Assembly (NCBI GenBank): GCA_020438665.1
Contig: JAGQUE010000489.1
Location: 1-7,638, forward strand
DNA from: Nocardioidaceae bacterium
GTDB lineage: Bacteria; Actinomycetota; Actinomycetes; Propionibacteriales; Nocardioidaceae
Direction: 5' to 3'
Length of the DNA stretch: 7,638 nt
Positions within the stretch are counted from its first letter, which is position 1, and every line of letters begins with the position of its first letter. The notes below the pieces were generated by a model. It was not told where the DNA came from. It saw nothing but the letters and a program-made list of their open reading frames with translations, and did not search any database. Positions 1-6,249 of this stretch are shown in pieces. Both the position numbers and the translations under genes were made by a program.

Positions 1-117
1 GCGCTGCGCTGGATGGGCAACCTGGTCACCGATGCCGACCGGGATGCTGCGGCACGGGTGTGGCGCTTCGCGGGGCGGCGGTCGCTGGCTCGCGAGGGAC
101 GCCCGCTGTTCGACTAG
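1..117 (+). CDS. C-terminal end of an unrecognised protein (partial, 5' end outside window)
   Basis: Frame 1 is open from the window edge to a TAG stop at 115-117 and gives 38 residues, starting ALRWMGNLVTDADRDAAARV and ending in REGRPLFD. The composition looks like a genuine soluble helical C-terminus: alternating charged and hydrophobic residues, with D/R/A-rich helices (DADRDAAARVWRFAGRRSLA). It does not look like the Arg/Pro-rich text typical of shadow frames in such GC-rich DNA. The gene runs towards the minus-strand acyltransferase remnant, whose frame overlaps its last 92 bases. I do not recognise the family, and so little of the protein is visible that no function is assigned. Supporting evidence is only frame quality and the natural-looking stop. 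Confidence 0.5.
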   Translation, partial: ALRWMGNLVTDADRDAAARVWRFAGRRSLAREGRPLFD

Positions 118-1131
118 GTCGCTCCGGCCCGGCGTCCCGGTGCCGGCGCCAGGAGCCGACCGGGTCGACGGCCCAAACCAGGCCGCTGTGCACCGGTGGG
201 CTGGCCAGCAGCAGTGCCAGCCCGGCGGCGCCGGCCACGGTCACCGGCAGTCCGACCCCGACGTGGCCGGTCGCCCAGAGCGGCCACGGGCTCATCCCGA
301 CGACGTGGCCCACGAACCCATGGAACAGATAGACCACCATCGTCGCGGCGCCCATCCGGGTGAACCACGTCCGGCCTCGGGGGACCAGCGCGATCACGCT
401 CAGCGCCCCCACCAGGCCGATCGTCATGACCGCCAGCCGCACCCACATGGCCGGGAGCGGCGACCAGCCGAGGTCGTCATATCCGGCGTCGTAGTAGAGG
501 AACGCCGTGCGGGTCCACTCGTCGGTGAACCGGGCCAGCACGAAGATCGTGGCGAGCGCACCCACCGCGACCCAGCCGGCCACGCGGTGGTGGAGCCAGG
601 CCAGTCCGCGTCGAGCCAGGAACAGGCCGACCACGAAGAACGGGAGCAGGCCCAGGGCTCGGGCGCACAGAAGACCTGGCCCGACCACAGCCCGCCGATG
701 AGGCTGACCCCGACCGACAGTGGAAGCGCCACCCAGTGCAGGCGCAGCGCCGGGGTGGCCAGCCGCCACAGGAACAGCACCGGCAGGTACCACATCGACC
801 AGTGCGGGACGAGCCAGAGCGGATCGTGCAGCTGCTCGCCGAGCGTGAGCCGGAAGGCATAGAGCGCCGGCTCGAAGAGCAGGTAGGGCAGCCCGACCGT
901 GGTGACCAGGGACATCAGGTGGCGGCGGTCTCAGCGGAAGCTGGGGGAGAAATGGCCGGTGATGAGCACGAACGCCGGGATGTGCCAGAAATAGACGAAG
1001 TTGTAGAGCCACTCGCCGGCCGCCCCGTCCTTGAGCAGGCCGATCGCGTGGCCGACGACCACCAGCGCCACGAGGACGAACTTGGTGTTGTCGAGCCACG
1101 GGTCACGGGGACGGGACGCCGGCGCGGGCAC
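26..1131 (-). pseudogene. Broken acyltransferase-3 family membrane protein (fucose 4-O-acetylase-like)
   Basis: The family comprises integral-membrane O-acyltransferases that acetylate sugars or polysaccharides. Reading from a GTG at 1131, the protein starts with a short tail and PWLDNTKFVLVALVVVGHAI (first membrane span with the conserved His, residue 28), then YFWHIPAFVLITGHF (His 50), both typical of the family. A TGA at 931-933 stops it after 66 residues. The same frame resumes at once with RRHLMSLVTTVGLPYLLFEP. Near 661-664 the reading must change frame, from SGQVFCA to ARALGLLPFFVVGLFLARRG, which fits loss of one base in the C run. It then continues through several spans (IGLVGALSVIALVP, MVVYLFHGFVGHVVG) to a TGA at 26-28. 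Restoring one base gives 368 codons, close to the usual family length. The last roughly 30 residues are polar, and their DNA overlaps the convergent gene by 92 bp, so the natural stop may also be lost. The TAC-rich tyrosine usage differs from the neighbours. Sequencing error is the main alternative. Confidence 0.8.
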
Positions 1132-1181
1132 GCGGACGGTCGTACCCGGCGCGGTCGTGGGTCATGCCGTGGCACTCCTCA

Positions 1182-1225
1182 CCCAGGCCGGGCGGCACGG
1201 CGGGTGGGTCGACGGCCGGCCTGGG
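1182..1225. repeat. 10-bp perfect inverted repeat in the divergent intergenic region
   Basis: CCCAGGCCGG at 1182-1191 is matched by its exact reverse complement CCGGCCTGGG at 1216-1225, leaving 24 bases between the arms and about 34 bp (roughly three helical turns) centre to centre. It lies in the 115-bp gap between the divergent acyltransferase remnant and the Nudix gene. The right arm ends 9 bp before the proposed -10 box at 1235-1240, so it covers the place where a -35 element would sit. A regulator-binding operator is the most natural reading. A long-loop hairpin in a transcript crossing the region is possible. The repeat is directly visible; its role is inferred. Confidence 0.5.
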
Positions 1226-1234
1226 ATGGGCCAC

Positions 1235-1246
1235 TAGGTTGGACCC
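1235..1246 (+). promoter_or_regulatory. Proposed -10 box for leaderless transcription of the Nudix gene
   Basis: TAGGTT (1235-1240) fits the actinobacterial TANNNT -10 consensus and is followed by exactly 6 bases before the ATG at 1247. That places the expected transcription start on the A of the start codon. No Shine-Dalgarno sequence precedes the ATG, as expected for a leaderless mRNA, and this supports the choice of start. No good -35 hexamer is visible at 16-18 bp. The same TAGGYTGG word with the same spacing occurs before the microprotein at 4955. Confidence 0.6.
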
Positions 1247-2125
1247 ATGACGGGGCTCCCTCGGCAGCAGCGGGTCGCTGCCTATGCGGTGATCATGCGC
1301 GACGACCAGGTGCTGCTGTGCCGGCTGTCGCGGCGGATCAGCTCCGAGGAGCGGTGGACCCTGCCCGGGGGCGGCGTCGAGCACGGTGAGGACCCCCACG
1401 ACGCGGTCCTGCGCGAGATCGTCGAGGAGACCGGGATCACCGCCCAGGTGAGCGACACCGCCCACGTCTATTCGGCCCACCTGCCCGCCGCGTGGCGCGC
1501 CGGCAGCCGCGTGGACGCCCACGCGCTGCGGATCGTGTTCGACGGCTGGGTCCCGCGGGACGCCCCCGAGCCGCGGGTGCTCGAGATCGACGGCTCGACG
1601 GTCGAGGCCGCCTGGAAGCCGCTATCGGGGATCCTCGACGGCACGGTCCCGGTCGTCCCGTTGGTGACCGAGGCGCTCGCCGACCACCACCCCTTCCGGC
1701 TGCAGCGCATCGCGGCGTACGCCCTGGTCGTGCGCGACGGGGAGATCCTGTTGACGCGGATCTCCCGGCGCGGCCACCACGCCGGCGAGTGGACGCTGCC
1801 CGGAGGCGGCATCGACCACGGCGAGCCGCCCGCCGAGGCGCTGGCGCGCGAGGTCCGCGAGGAGTGCGGCGTGGCGTGCGAGGTCGGTGCGCTGCTCGAC
1901 GTCCACGACCTGCACTTCGCGGGCACCGCACCGTCGGGCCGCCAGGAGGACTACCACGGCATCCACCTCATCTTCGCGGGGACCGTGGCCGCGGACGCCG
2001 AGCCCCAGGTGGTCGAGGTCGACGGGACCACCGACGCCGTCGCCTGGGTGCCGCTCGCCGACGTCAGGTCGCGGAGCCTTCCCGTCACCGACGTGGTGCT
2101 GGCCGCCGTCCGCACGCTCGGGTGA
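1247..2125 (+). CDS. Tandem two-domain Nudix hydrolase
   Basis: This 292-residue cytosolic protein is expected to hydrolyse nucleoside-diphosphate-linked substrates (X-ppN, such as ADP-ribose, NADH or damaged NTPs) with divalent metal. It carries two complete Nudix boxes (G-x5-E-x7-REUxEExGU): residues 42-64, with R56, E57, E60 and E61, and residues 187-209, with R201, E202, E205 and E206. Each domain opens with the same pattern (RVAAYAVIMRDDQVLL at 9-24, RIAAYALVVRDGEILL at 154-169), then LSRR/ISRR and WTLPGGG, so the protein is an internal duplication with a period of about 145 residues. A typical single-domain Nudix protein is about half this length. Both catalytic sites look intact. The ATG is chosen because it lies 6 nt after a TAGGTT -10 box, implying leaderless expression. 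The FAD dehydrogenase gene starts 10 nt after its stop. Substrate cannot be read from sequence. Confidence 0.92.
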   Translation: MTGLPRQQRVAAYAVIMRDDQVLLCRLSRRISSEERWTLPGGGVEHGEDPHDAVLREIVEETGITAQVSDTAHVYSAHLPAAWRAGSRVDAHALRIVFDGWVPRDAPEPRVLEIDGSTVEAAWKPLSGILDGTVPVVPLVTEALADHHPFRLQRIAAYALVVRDGEILLTRISRRGHHAGEWTLPGGGIDHGEPPAEALAREVREECGVACEVGALLDVHDLHFAGTAPSGRQEDYHGIHLIFAGTVAADAEPQVVEVDGTTDAVAWVPLADVRSRSLPVTDVVLAAVRTLG

Positions 2126-2127
2126 GG
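2121..2127 (+). promoter_or_regulatory. Ribosome binding site of the FAD/Fe-S dehydrogenase
   Basis: GGTGAGG overlaps the Nudix stop codon (2123-2125) and ends 8 bases before the GTG at 2136. It is the best Shine-Dalgarno-like sequence near the junction. It decides for GTG 2136 as start over the open frame that extends further upstream inside the Nudix gene, and it suggests that translation of the two genes is coupled. Confidence 0.55.
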
Positions 2128-2135
2128 ATGACCGC

Positions 2136-4958
2136 GTGAGCGACGCGGGCACCGGTGACCTCGTCGCGGCCCTGCGCGGCCGCGGGGTCATGGACGTCGA
2201 CGACTCGGTGTTGACGCGGGCGCTCTATGCCGCCGACGCGTCGCTGTATCGGGTGGTGCCGCGGGTCGTCGTACGCCCGCGGCATCGCGACGAGGTGCTC
2301 GCAACCCTGGAGGTCGCCCGGACCCTGGGTGTGCCGGTGACGATGCGCGGGGCCGGTACGTCGATCGCGGGCAACGCCGTGGGGCCGGGCATCGTGATCG
2401 ACACCGCGCGTCACCTCGACCGCGTCGTCGCGCTTTCGCAGGCGGAACGCACGGCGACCGTCGAGCCGGGCGTCGTGCATGCGCGACTCCAGGCCGCCGC
2501 GGCGCCGTTGGGGCTGCGCTATGGCCCCGACCCGTCCAGCCACACCCGCTGCACGGTCGGCGGCATGCTCGGCAACAACGCCTGTGGCTCGCGGGCCCTC
2601 GGCTATGGCCGGACCGCCGACACCGTCCGGGGACTGACGGTCGCGTTCGGGTCCGGCGAGGTGGTCTCCCTGCCGGCCGGGGGTGACGGCGGCTCCCCGG
2701 TGGGCCGGTCACTGCTCGACCTCGCCGAGGCACACCTGGGCGCGGTGCGCACCGGCTTCGGCCGGTTCTCCCGGCAGGTCAGCGGCTATGCACTCGACCA
2801 GCTGCTGCCCGAGCGCGGCGGCCGCGTCGACCGGTTCCTCGTCGGGAGCGAGGGCACGCTCGGGGTGGTGCTCGACGCCACCGTCGACCTGGTGGAGCAG
2901 CCGGCCGCGACGCTGCTCCTGGTGCTCGGCTATCCGACGATGGCCGCAGCCGGCGACGCCGTACCGGCGCTGCTCGCGGCGGCCCGCGACCAGGAGTGGG
3001 GGCTGATCGCGTGCGAGGGCCTCGACGTGCGCATCGTCGATCTGGTCCGACGCCGGCGCGTGGTCCCGGACCTGCCCACCGGGTCGGGCTGGCTGTTCGC
3101 CGAGGTGGCCGGGGCCTCGAACGCGGTGTGTGAGGACGGCGCCGCGCGACTCGTCGTCGCGAGTGACGCGCTGGGCCATCGGCTCGTGGCCGACCCGTCC
3201 GAGGCCGGTGAGCTCTGGCGGATCCGGGAGAACGGTGCCGGGCTGGCCGCCCGCAGCCTCGACCGGCCCGCGCACGCCGGTTGGGAGGACGCGGCCGTCC
3301 CACCGGAGCACCTCGGTGCCTGGCTGCGCGACTTCGACGACCTGCTGGCCGGGCACGGGCTGGCCACCGTGCCCTATGGCCACTTCGGCGACGGCTGCGT
3401 GCACGCCCGGATCGACTTCACCTTCGACGAGGCGGGGCGGCAGCGGTTCCGTGACTTCCTCACCGAGTCGGCGGTGGCGCTGCGCCGCTATGGCGGCTCG
3501 GTGTCGGGGGAACACGGCGACGGGCGGGCGCGGTCTGAGCTGCTGCCGCTGATGTATGACGCCGAGGCGATGCAGCTCTTCGCCGCCGCCAAGGCGATCT
3601 GCGACCCCGACGGGTTGCTCAACCCCGGCGTCCTCGTCGACCCGGCGCCGCTGGACGCCGACCTGCGTCCGGCCCGGCCGCGACATGAGCCGCCGCTCGC
3701 GCTGCGCCTGCCGCACGACGCGGGGTCGCTGGCCGACGCGGTCCACCGCTGCACCGGGGTCGGCGCCTGCGTCGCCCCGCGGCCGAGCGGCGTCATGTGT
3801 CCGTCGTACGCCGCGACCCGCGAGGAGAAGGACGGCACGCGTGGTCGCGCCCGCGTGCTCCAGGAGGCGCTCGACGGGACGCTCGTGCACGGCCTCGACG
3901 ACCCCGCCGTGCACGAGGCGCTCGACCTCTGCCTGGCCTGCAAGGGCTGCGCCAGCGACTGCCCCACCGGGGTCGACATGGCCACGCTGAAGGCGGAGGT
4001 GCTGCAGCAGACCTATGCCCACCGGCGGCGGCCTCGGTCCCACCGGGTGCTCGGGGCGCTGCCGCGGTGGCTGGCGCTGACCGGCTGGGCCGCGCCGCTC
4101 CGCTCCCGCCTGGCCTCCTCGCCCGTCGCCGCGGCCGCCCTCAAGGCGTTCGCCGGTGTCGACCGGCGCCGCAGCCTCCCCGTGCCGGCGCCGCGCCCCC
4201 TGCGGACGTCCTACGAACGGGCAGCCGGGGCGACCACCCCCGATGACGTCCCGGGTGTCCCGGATGTCTGGGTCTGGGCCGACACGTTCACCGACGGGTT
4301 CCGCCCCGAGGCGGCGGCGGCCGCGATCCGGGTCCTGGCCGACGCGGGGCTGCAGGCCCGGGTCATCCCCGACCGAGCGTGCTGTGGGCTCACCTGGACC
4401 AGCACCGGCCAGCTCGACACGGCACGCCGGGTCCTCGGCGACGCGGTCAGCGTCCTCGCGCCGTACGTCGCCTCCGGCGCGCGCGTCATCGGGCTGGAAC
4501 CCTCGTGCCTGGCCTCGCTCCGCTCCGACGTGGAGCAGCTGCTCGACGACCCCGCTGCCATCCTCATCGGTCGGGGGGTGCTGACCCTGGCCGAGGTGCT
4601 CGGCGACGTGGGGTGGGTGCCGCCGGACCTCGGCGGGCTCGCCGTCGTGGCGCAGCCGCACTGCCACCACGCCTCCGTCCTGGGCTGGGACGCCGACGAG
4701 CGCCTGCTGTGCTCGGCCGGCGCCGACCTGACGGTCGTCGGCGGCTGCTGCGGCCTGGCGGGCGGCTTCGGCATGGAGCGGGGTCACTATGAGATGTCGG
4801 TGGCCGTCGCCGAGACCCAGCTGTTGCCGGCAGTACGGGCCCGTCCGGGTGCGGTGGTGCTCGCCGACGGGCTGTCGTGTCGCCACCAGCTGGCCGATCT
4901 CGAGGGGGTCTCGGCGGTGACTCTCGCCGAGCTGCTGGCCAGTAGGCTGGCGCGGTGA
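2136..4958 (+). CDS. FAD-linked oxidase / Fe-S fusion, D-2-hydroxyacid (D-lactate or D-2-hydroxyglutarate) dehydrogenase-like
   Basis: At 940 residues this joins in one chain the two parts that are separate in glycolate oxidase (GlcD and GlcF), as in YdiJ-type proteins. It should oxidise a D-2-hydroxyacid to the 2-oxoacid and pass electrons from FAD through iron-sulphur clusters. The N-terminal FAD-binding-4 domain has RGAGTSIAGNA (71-81) and PSSHTRCTVGGMLGNNACGS. The FAD-oxidase C domain has GHFGDGCVHARIDF (His416, His423) and GEHGDG (Glu459, His460), the residues expected to hold a metal and act on substrate. The Fe-S part has C539-x5-C545-x9-C555-P and C599-x2-C602-x2-C605-x3-C609-P. Two cysteine-rich CCG-type repeats follow, with C749-C750-G and C871-C872-G, the second preceded by PHCHH (841-845). 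All key residues are present and the length is normal for the family. The GTG start follows a GGTGAGG site. The stop overlaps the next start (GTGA). Substrate is not resolvable from sequence. Confidence 0.93.
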   Translation: MSDAGTGDLVAALRGRGVMDVDDSVLTRALYAADASLYRVVPRVVVRPRHRDEVLATLEVARTLGVPVTMRGAGTSIAGNAVGPGIVIDTARHLDRVVALSQAERTATVEPGVVHARLQAAAAPLGLRYGPDPSSHTRCTVGGMLGNNACGSRALGYGRTADTVRGLTVAFGSGEVVSLPAGGDGGSPVGRSLLDLAEAHLGAVRTGFGRFSRQVSGYALDQLLPERGGRVDRFLVGSEGTLGVVLDATVDLVEQPAATLLLVLGYPTMAAAGDAVPALLAAARDQEWGLIACEGLDVRIVDLVRRRRVVPDLPTGSGWLFAEVAGASNAVCEDGAARLVVASDALGHRLVADPSEAGELWRIRENGAGLAARSLDRPAHAGWEDAAVPPEHLGAWLRDFDDLLAGHGLATVPYGHFGDGCVHARIDFTFDEAGRQRFRDFLTESAVALRRYGGSVSGEHGDGRARSELLPLMYDAEAMQLFAAAKAICDPDGLLNPGVLVDPAPLDADLRPARPRHEPPLALRLPHDAGSLADAVHRCTGVGACVAPRPSGVMCPSYAATREEKDGTRGRARVLQEALDGTLVHGLDDPAVHEALDLCLACKGCASDCPTGVDMATLKAEVLQQTYAHRRRPRSHRVLGALPRWLALTGWAAPLRSRLASSPVAAAALKAFAGVDRRRSLPVPAPRPLRTSYERAAGATTPDDVPGVPDVWVWADTFTDGFRPEAAAAAIRVLADAGLQARVIPDRACCGLTWTSTGQLDTARRVLGDAVSVLAPYVASGARVIGLEPSCLASLRSDVEQLLDDPAAILIGRGVLTLAEVLGDVGWVPPDLGGLAVVAQPHCHHASVLGWDADERLLCSAGADLTVVGGCCGLAGGFGMERGHYEMSVAVAETQLLPAVRARPGAVVLADGLSCRHQLADLEGVSAVTLAELLASRLAR
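4943..4954 (+). promoter_or_regulatory. Proposed internal -10 box for leaderless transcription from the microprotein start
   Basis: TAGGCT at 4943-4948, inside the last codons of the dehydrogenase gene, is followed by exactly 6 bases and then the GTG at 4955. That spacing puts the transcription start on the start codon. It shares the word TAGGYTGG and the spacing with the box before the Nudix gene. If active, it would let the microprotein, methyltransferase and anchored protein be expressed apart from the upstream genes. No convincing -35 is seen; GTGACT at 4917-4922 is a partial match at an over-long 20-bp spacer. Confidence 0.5.
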
Positions 4959-5041
4959 ACCCCCGCCACCGACGCCTCGTGATCCCGGTGGCCCTCGTGT
5001 TCCTGCTGGCCCTCGTGGTCGTCGCCGCGGTGTGGCGATGA
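4955..5041 (+). CDS. 28-residue single-span membrane microprotein
   Basis: This small gene exactly fills the gap between the dehydrogenase and the methyltransferase. Its GTG start overlaps the upstream TGA as GTGA (4955-4958), and its TGA overlaps the methyltransferase ATG as ATGA (5038-5041). The product begins MNPRHRR, strongly positive, then has an unbroken hydrophobic stretch of about 20 residues (LVIPVALVFLLALVVVAAVW) and ends in one Arg. By the positive-inside rule the N-terminus should be cytoplasmic and the C-terminus outside. There is no cleavage site, lipobox or catalytic motif. The start lies 6 nt after a TAGGCT -10 box. Perfect coupling at both ends, the promoter and the clear membrane-segment design argue that it is real despite its size. 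A chance open frame of 28 codons would not be expected to show all of these. I do not recognise a family; tethering or modulating a coupled neighbour is inference. Confidence 0.72.
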   Translation: MNPRHRRLVIPVALVFLLALVVVAAVWR

Positions 5042-6249
5042 CCGACTCGCTCACCCGCGCGCTGGTCGACCTGCGCGGCAAGCTGCTCGACGACGAGGTG
5101 CTGGTCTCCGCCATCGCTGCCGGTCGTCGCCGCTCCGGCCGGCCCACGTGGCGCCGGGTCGAGCTGCGCTACGTCGACCTCAAGGCCGGTCGCCGCCTGC
5201 AGCAGACGTCGTATGACCAGACGCAGGCGCACACCAGCAACCACGCGCCCGGCGCGGAGGCCGATGCGGCGGTGGACGCACTGCTGGCGCAGCCGTTCGG
5301 GACCTGGCGGGTGGAGACCCTCGACGCCGTCCACCAGCTCCGGGTCACCAAGAAGGGCGACGCCCTCGTGCACACGCAGCCGCGGCCCGTGGCCGTCGAG
5401 ATCGCGCGACGCCACGACCGGGACAAGGAGCGGCTGCTGCCGGCCGACGACCCGCTGCTGGTCGACCTGGGCATCGCCTCCGCCGACGGCCGGGTCAAGC
5501 CGAGCCGGATGGCGAAGTATCGCCAGGTCGAGGAGTTCGTCCGTCAGCTCGACGCGGCGCTGGGGGACGCGATCGACAAGGGCCACCTGCGCACCCCCAC
5601 CGCCGCCGATCCGCTGCGCGTCGTCGACCTCGGGTGCGGCAACGCCTATCTGACCTTCGCCGCCCATCGGTTCCTCGCCGGCGTCCGCGGGCTGCCCGTC
5701 ACGCTCACCGGGGTCGACACCAAGCAGCAGTCCCACGACCACAACGAGGCCGTCGCCGCCCGGCTCCAGATCCCGGCCACCTTCATCGTCGCCCCGATCG
5801 CCGAGGTCGAGCTCGACCCGGCGCCCGACGTGGTGCTCGCCCTCCACGCCTGCGACACCGCCACCGACGACGCGCTCGCGCGGGCGCTCGAGTGGGGTGC
5901 CGGCCTCGTTCTCGCGGCGCCGTGCTGTCATCACGACCTCGCCGCCCAGCTGCGTCGCCTTCCGGCGCCAGCGCCCTATGCCGCGCTCACCCGCGACGGC
6001 ATCCTCCGCGAGCGGTTCGCCGACACCCTGACCGATGGGGTCCGGGCCCTGCTGCTGCGCCGGTCGGGCTATCGCGTCGAGGTCGTGGAGTTCGTCGAGA
6101 GCAAGCACACGCCCCGCAACACGCTCCTCCGTGCGGTGCGCACCGGCGACGGTGGCGGTGCCGACGCCCGCCGGGAGTACGACGACCTCGTCGCCGCCTG
6201 GGGCCTCCGGCCGCGGCTCGGCGAGCTGCTGGGCGAGGCCGGTGACTGA
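5038..6249 (+). CDS. SAM-dependent methyltransferase (Methyltransf_32-like, class I fold)
   Basis: This is a 403-residue cytosolic protein. The N-terminal part (about 1-170) holds conserved-looking basic and polar segments (RRVELRYVDLKAGRRLQQ, SYDQTQAHTSNHAP, then SRMAKYRQVEEFVRQLD) that may bind a nucleic acid or other substrate. The C-terminal Rossmann domain starts with motif I VVDLGCGNAYLT (195-206), where S-adenosylmethionine binds, followed by TGVDTKQQS, ALHACDTATDDAL (His270, Cys272, Asp273) and APCCHHDL (Cys296, Cys297, His298, His299). The LHAC and CCHH elements are what I associate with the Methyltransf_32 group rather than small-molecule methyltransferases. The ATG at 5038 is preferred over the in-frame GTG at 5032 because it makes a 4-nt ATGA overlap with the microprotein stop, typical of translational coupling. 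The gene ends 8 nt inside the next one. The methylated substrate is unknown. Confidence 0.88.
   Translation: MTDSLTRALVDLRGKLLDDEVLVSAIAAGRRRSGRPTWRRVELRYVDLKAGRRLQQTSYDQTQAHTSNHAPGAEADAAVDALLAQPFGTWRVETLDAVHQLRVTKKGDALVHTQPRPVAVEIARRHDRDKERLLPADDPLLVDLGIASADGRVKPSRMAKYRQVEEFVRQLDAALGDAIDKGHLRTPTAADPLRVVDLGCGNAYLTFAAHRFLAGVRGLPVTLTGVDTKQQSHDHNEAVAARLQIPATFIVAPIAEVELDPAPDVVLALHACDTATDDALARALEWGAGLVLAAPCCHHDLAAQLRRLPAPAPYAALTRDGILRERFADTLTDGVRALLLRRSGYRVEVVEFVESKHTPRNTLLRAVRTGDGGGADARREYDDLVAAWGLRPRLGELLGEAGD

Noticed and set aside
655..670. Programmed ribosomal frameshifting in the acyltransferase
   Set aside because: There is no slippery heptamer, only a run of three C. The upstream nonsense codon would already block translation, so a simple deletion or sequencing error is more likely.
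32..862. A 276-codon plus-strand open frame
   Set aside because: It is opposite the membrane-spanning acyltransferase remnant, and its product is a His/Gln/Arg-rich shadow without motifs.
931..933. In-frame TGA read as selenocysteine
   Set aside because: Acyltransferase-3 proteins are not known selenoproteins, the position fits a Trp codon changed by one base, I see no convincing SECIS-like hairpin after it, and the gene has a second lesion.
1103..1522. A minus-strand open frame across the divergent intergenic region that could give the acyltransferase a longer N-terminus
   Set aside because: It is in a different frame from the acyltransferase start, overlaps the first Nudix domain in antisense, and its product has no membrane or enzyme motif.
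1887..2135. Upstream extension of the dehydrogenase frame inside the Nudix gene
   Set aside because: The Nudix domain occupies this stretch with conserved residues. The extension product is Ser/Thr/Arg/Pro-rich, and a ribosome binding site favours GTG 2136.
2128..2139. A three-codon mini-ORF (ATG ACC GCG TGA) just before the dehydrogenase start
   Set aside because: It is too short to judge, and its ATG directly abuts the GGTGAGG site, too close for use. The TGA/GTG overlap is probably accidental.
2709..5147. An 812-codon open frame on the minus strand
   Set aside because: It lies opposite the dehydrogenase with its full set of motifs. Its product is Arg/Gly/Pro/Val-rich with no recognisable domain. 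Long antisense frames are expected where codon third positions are nearly all G or C.
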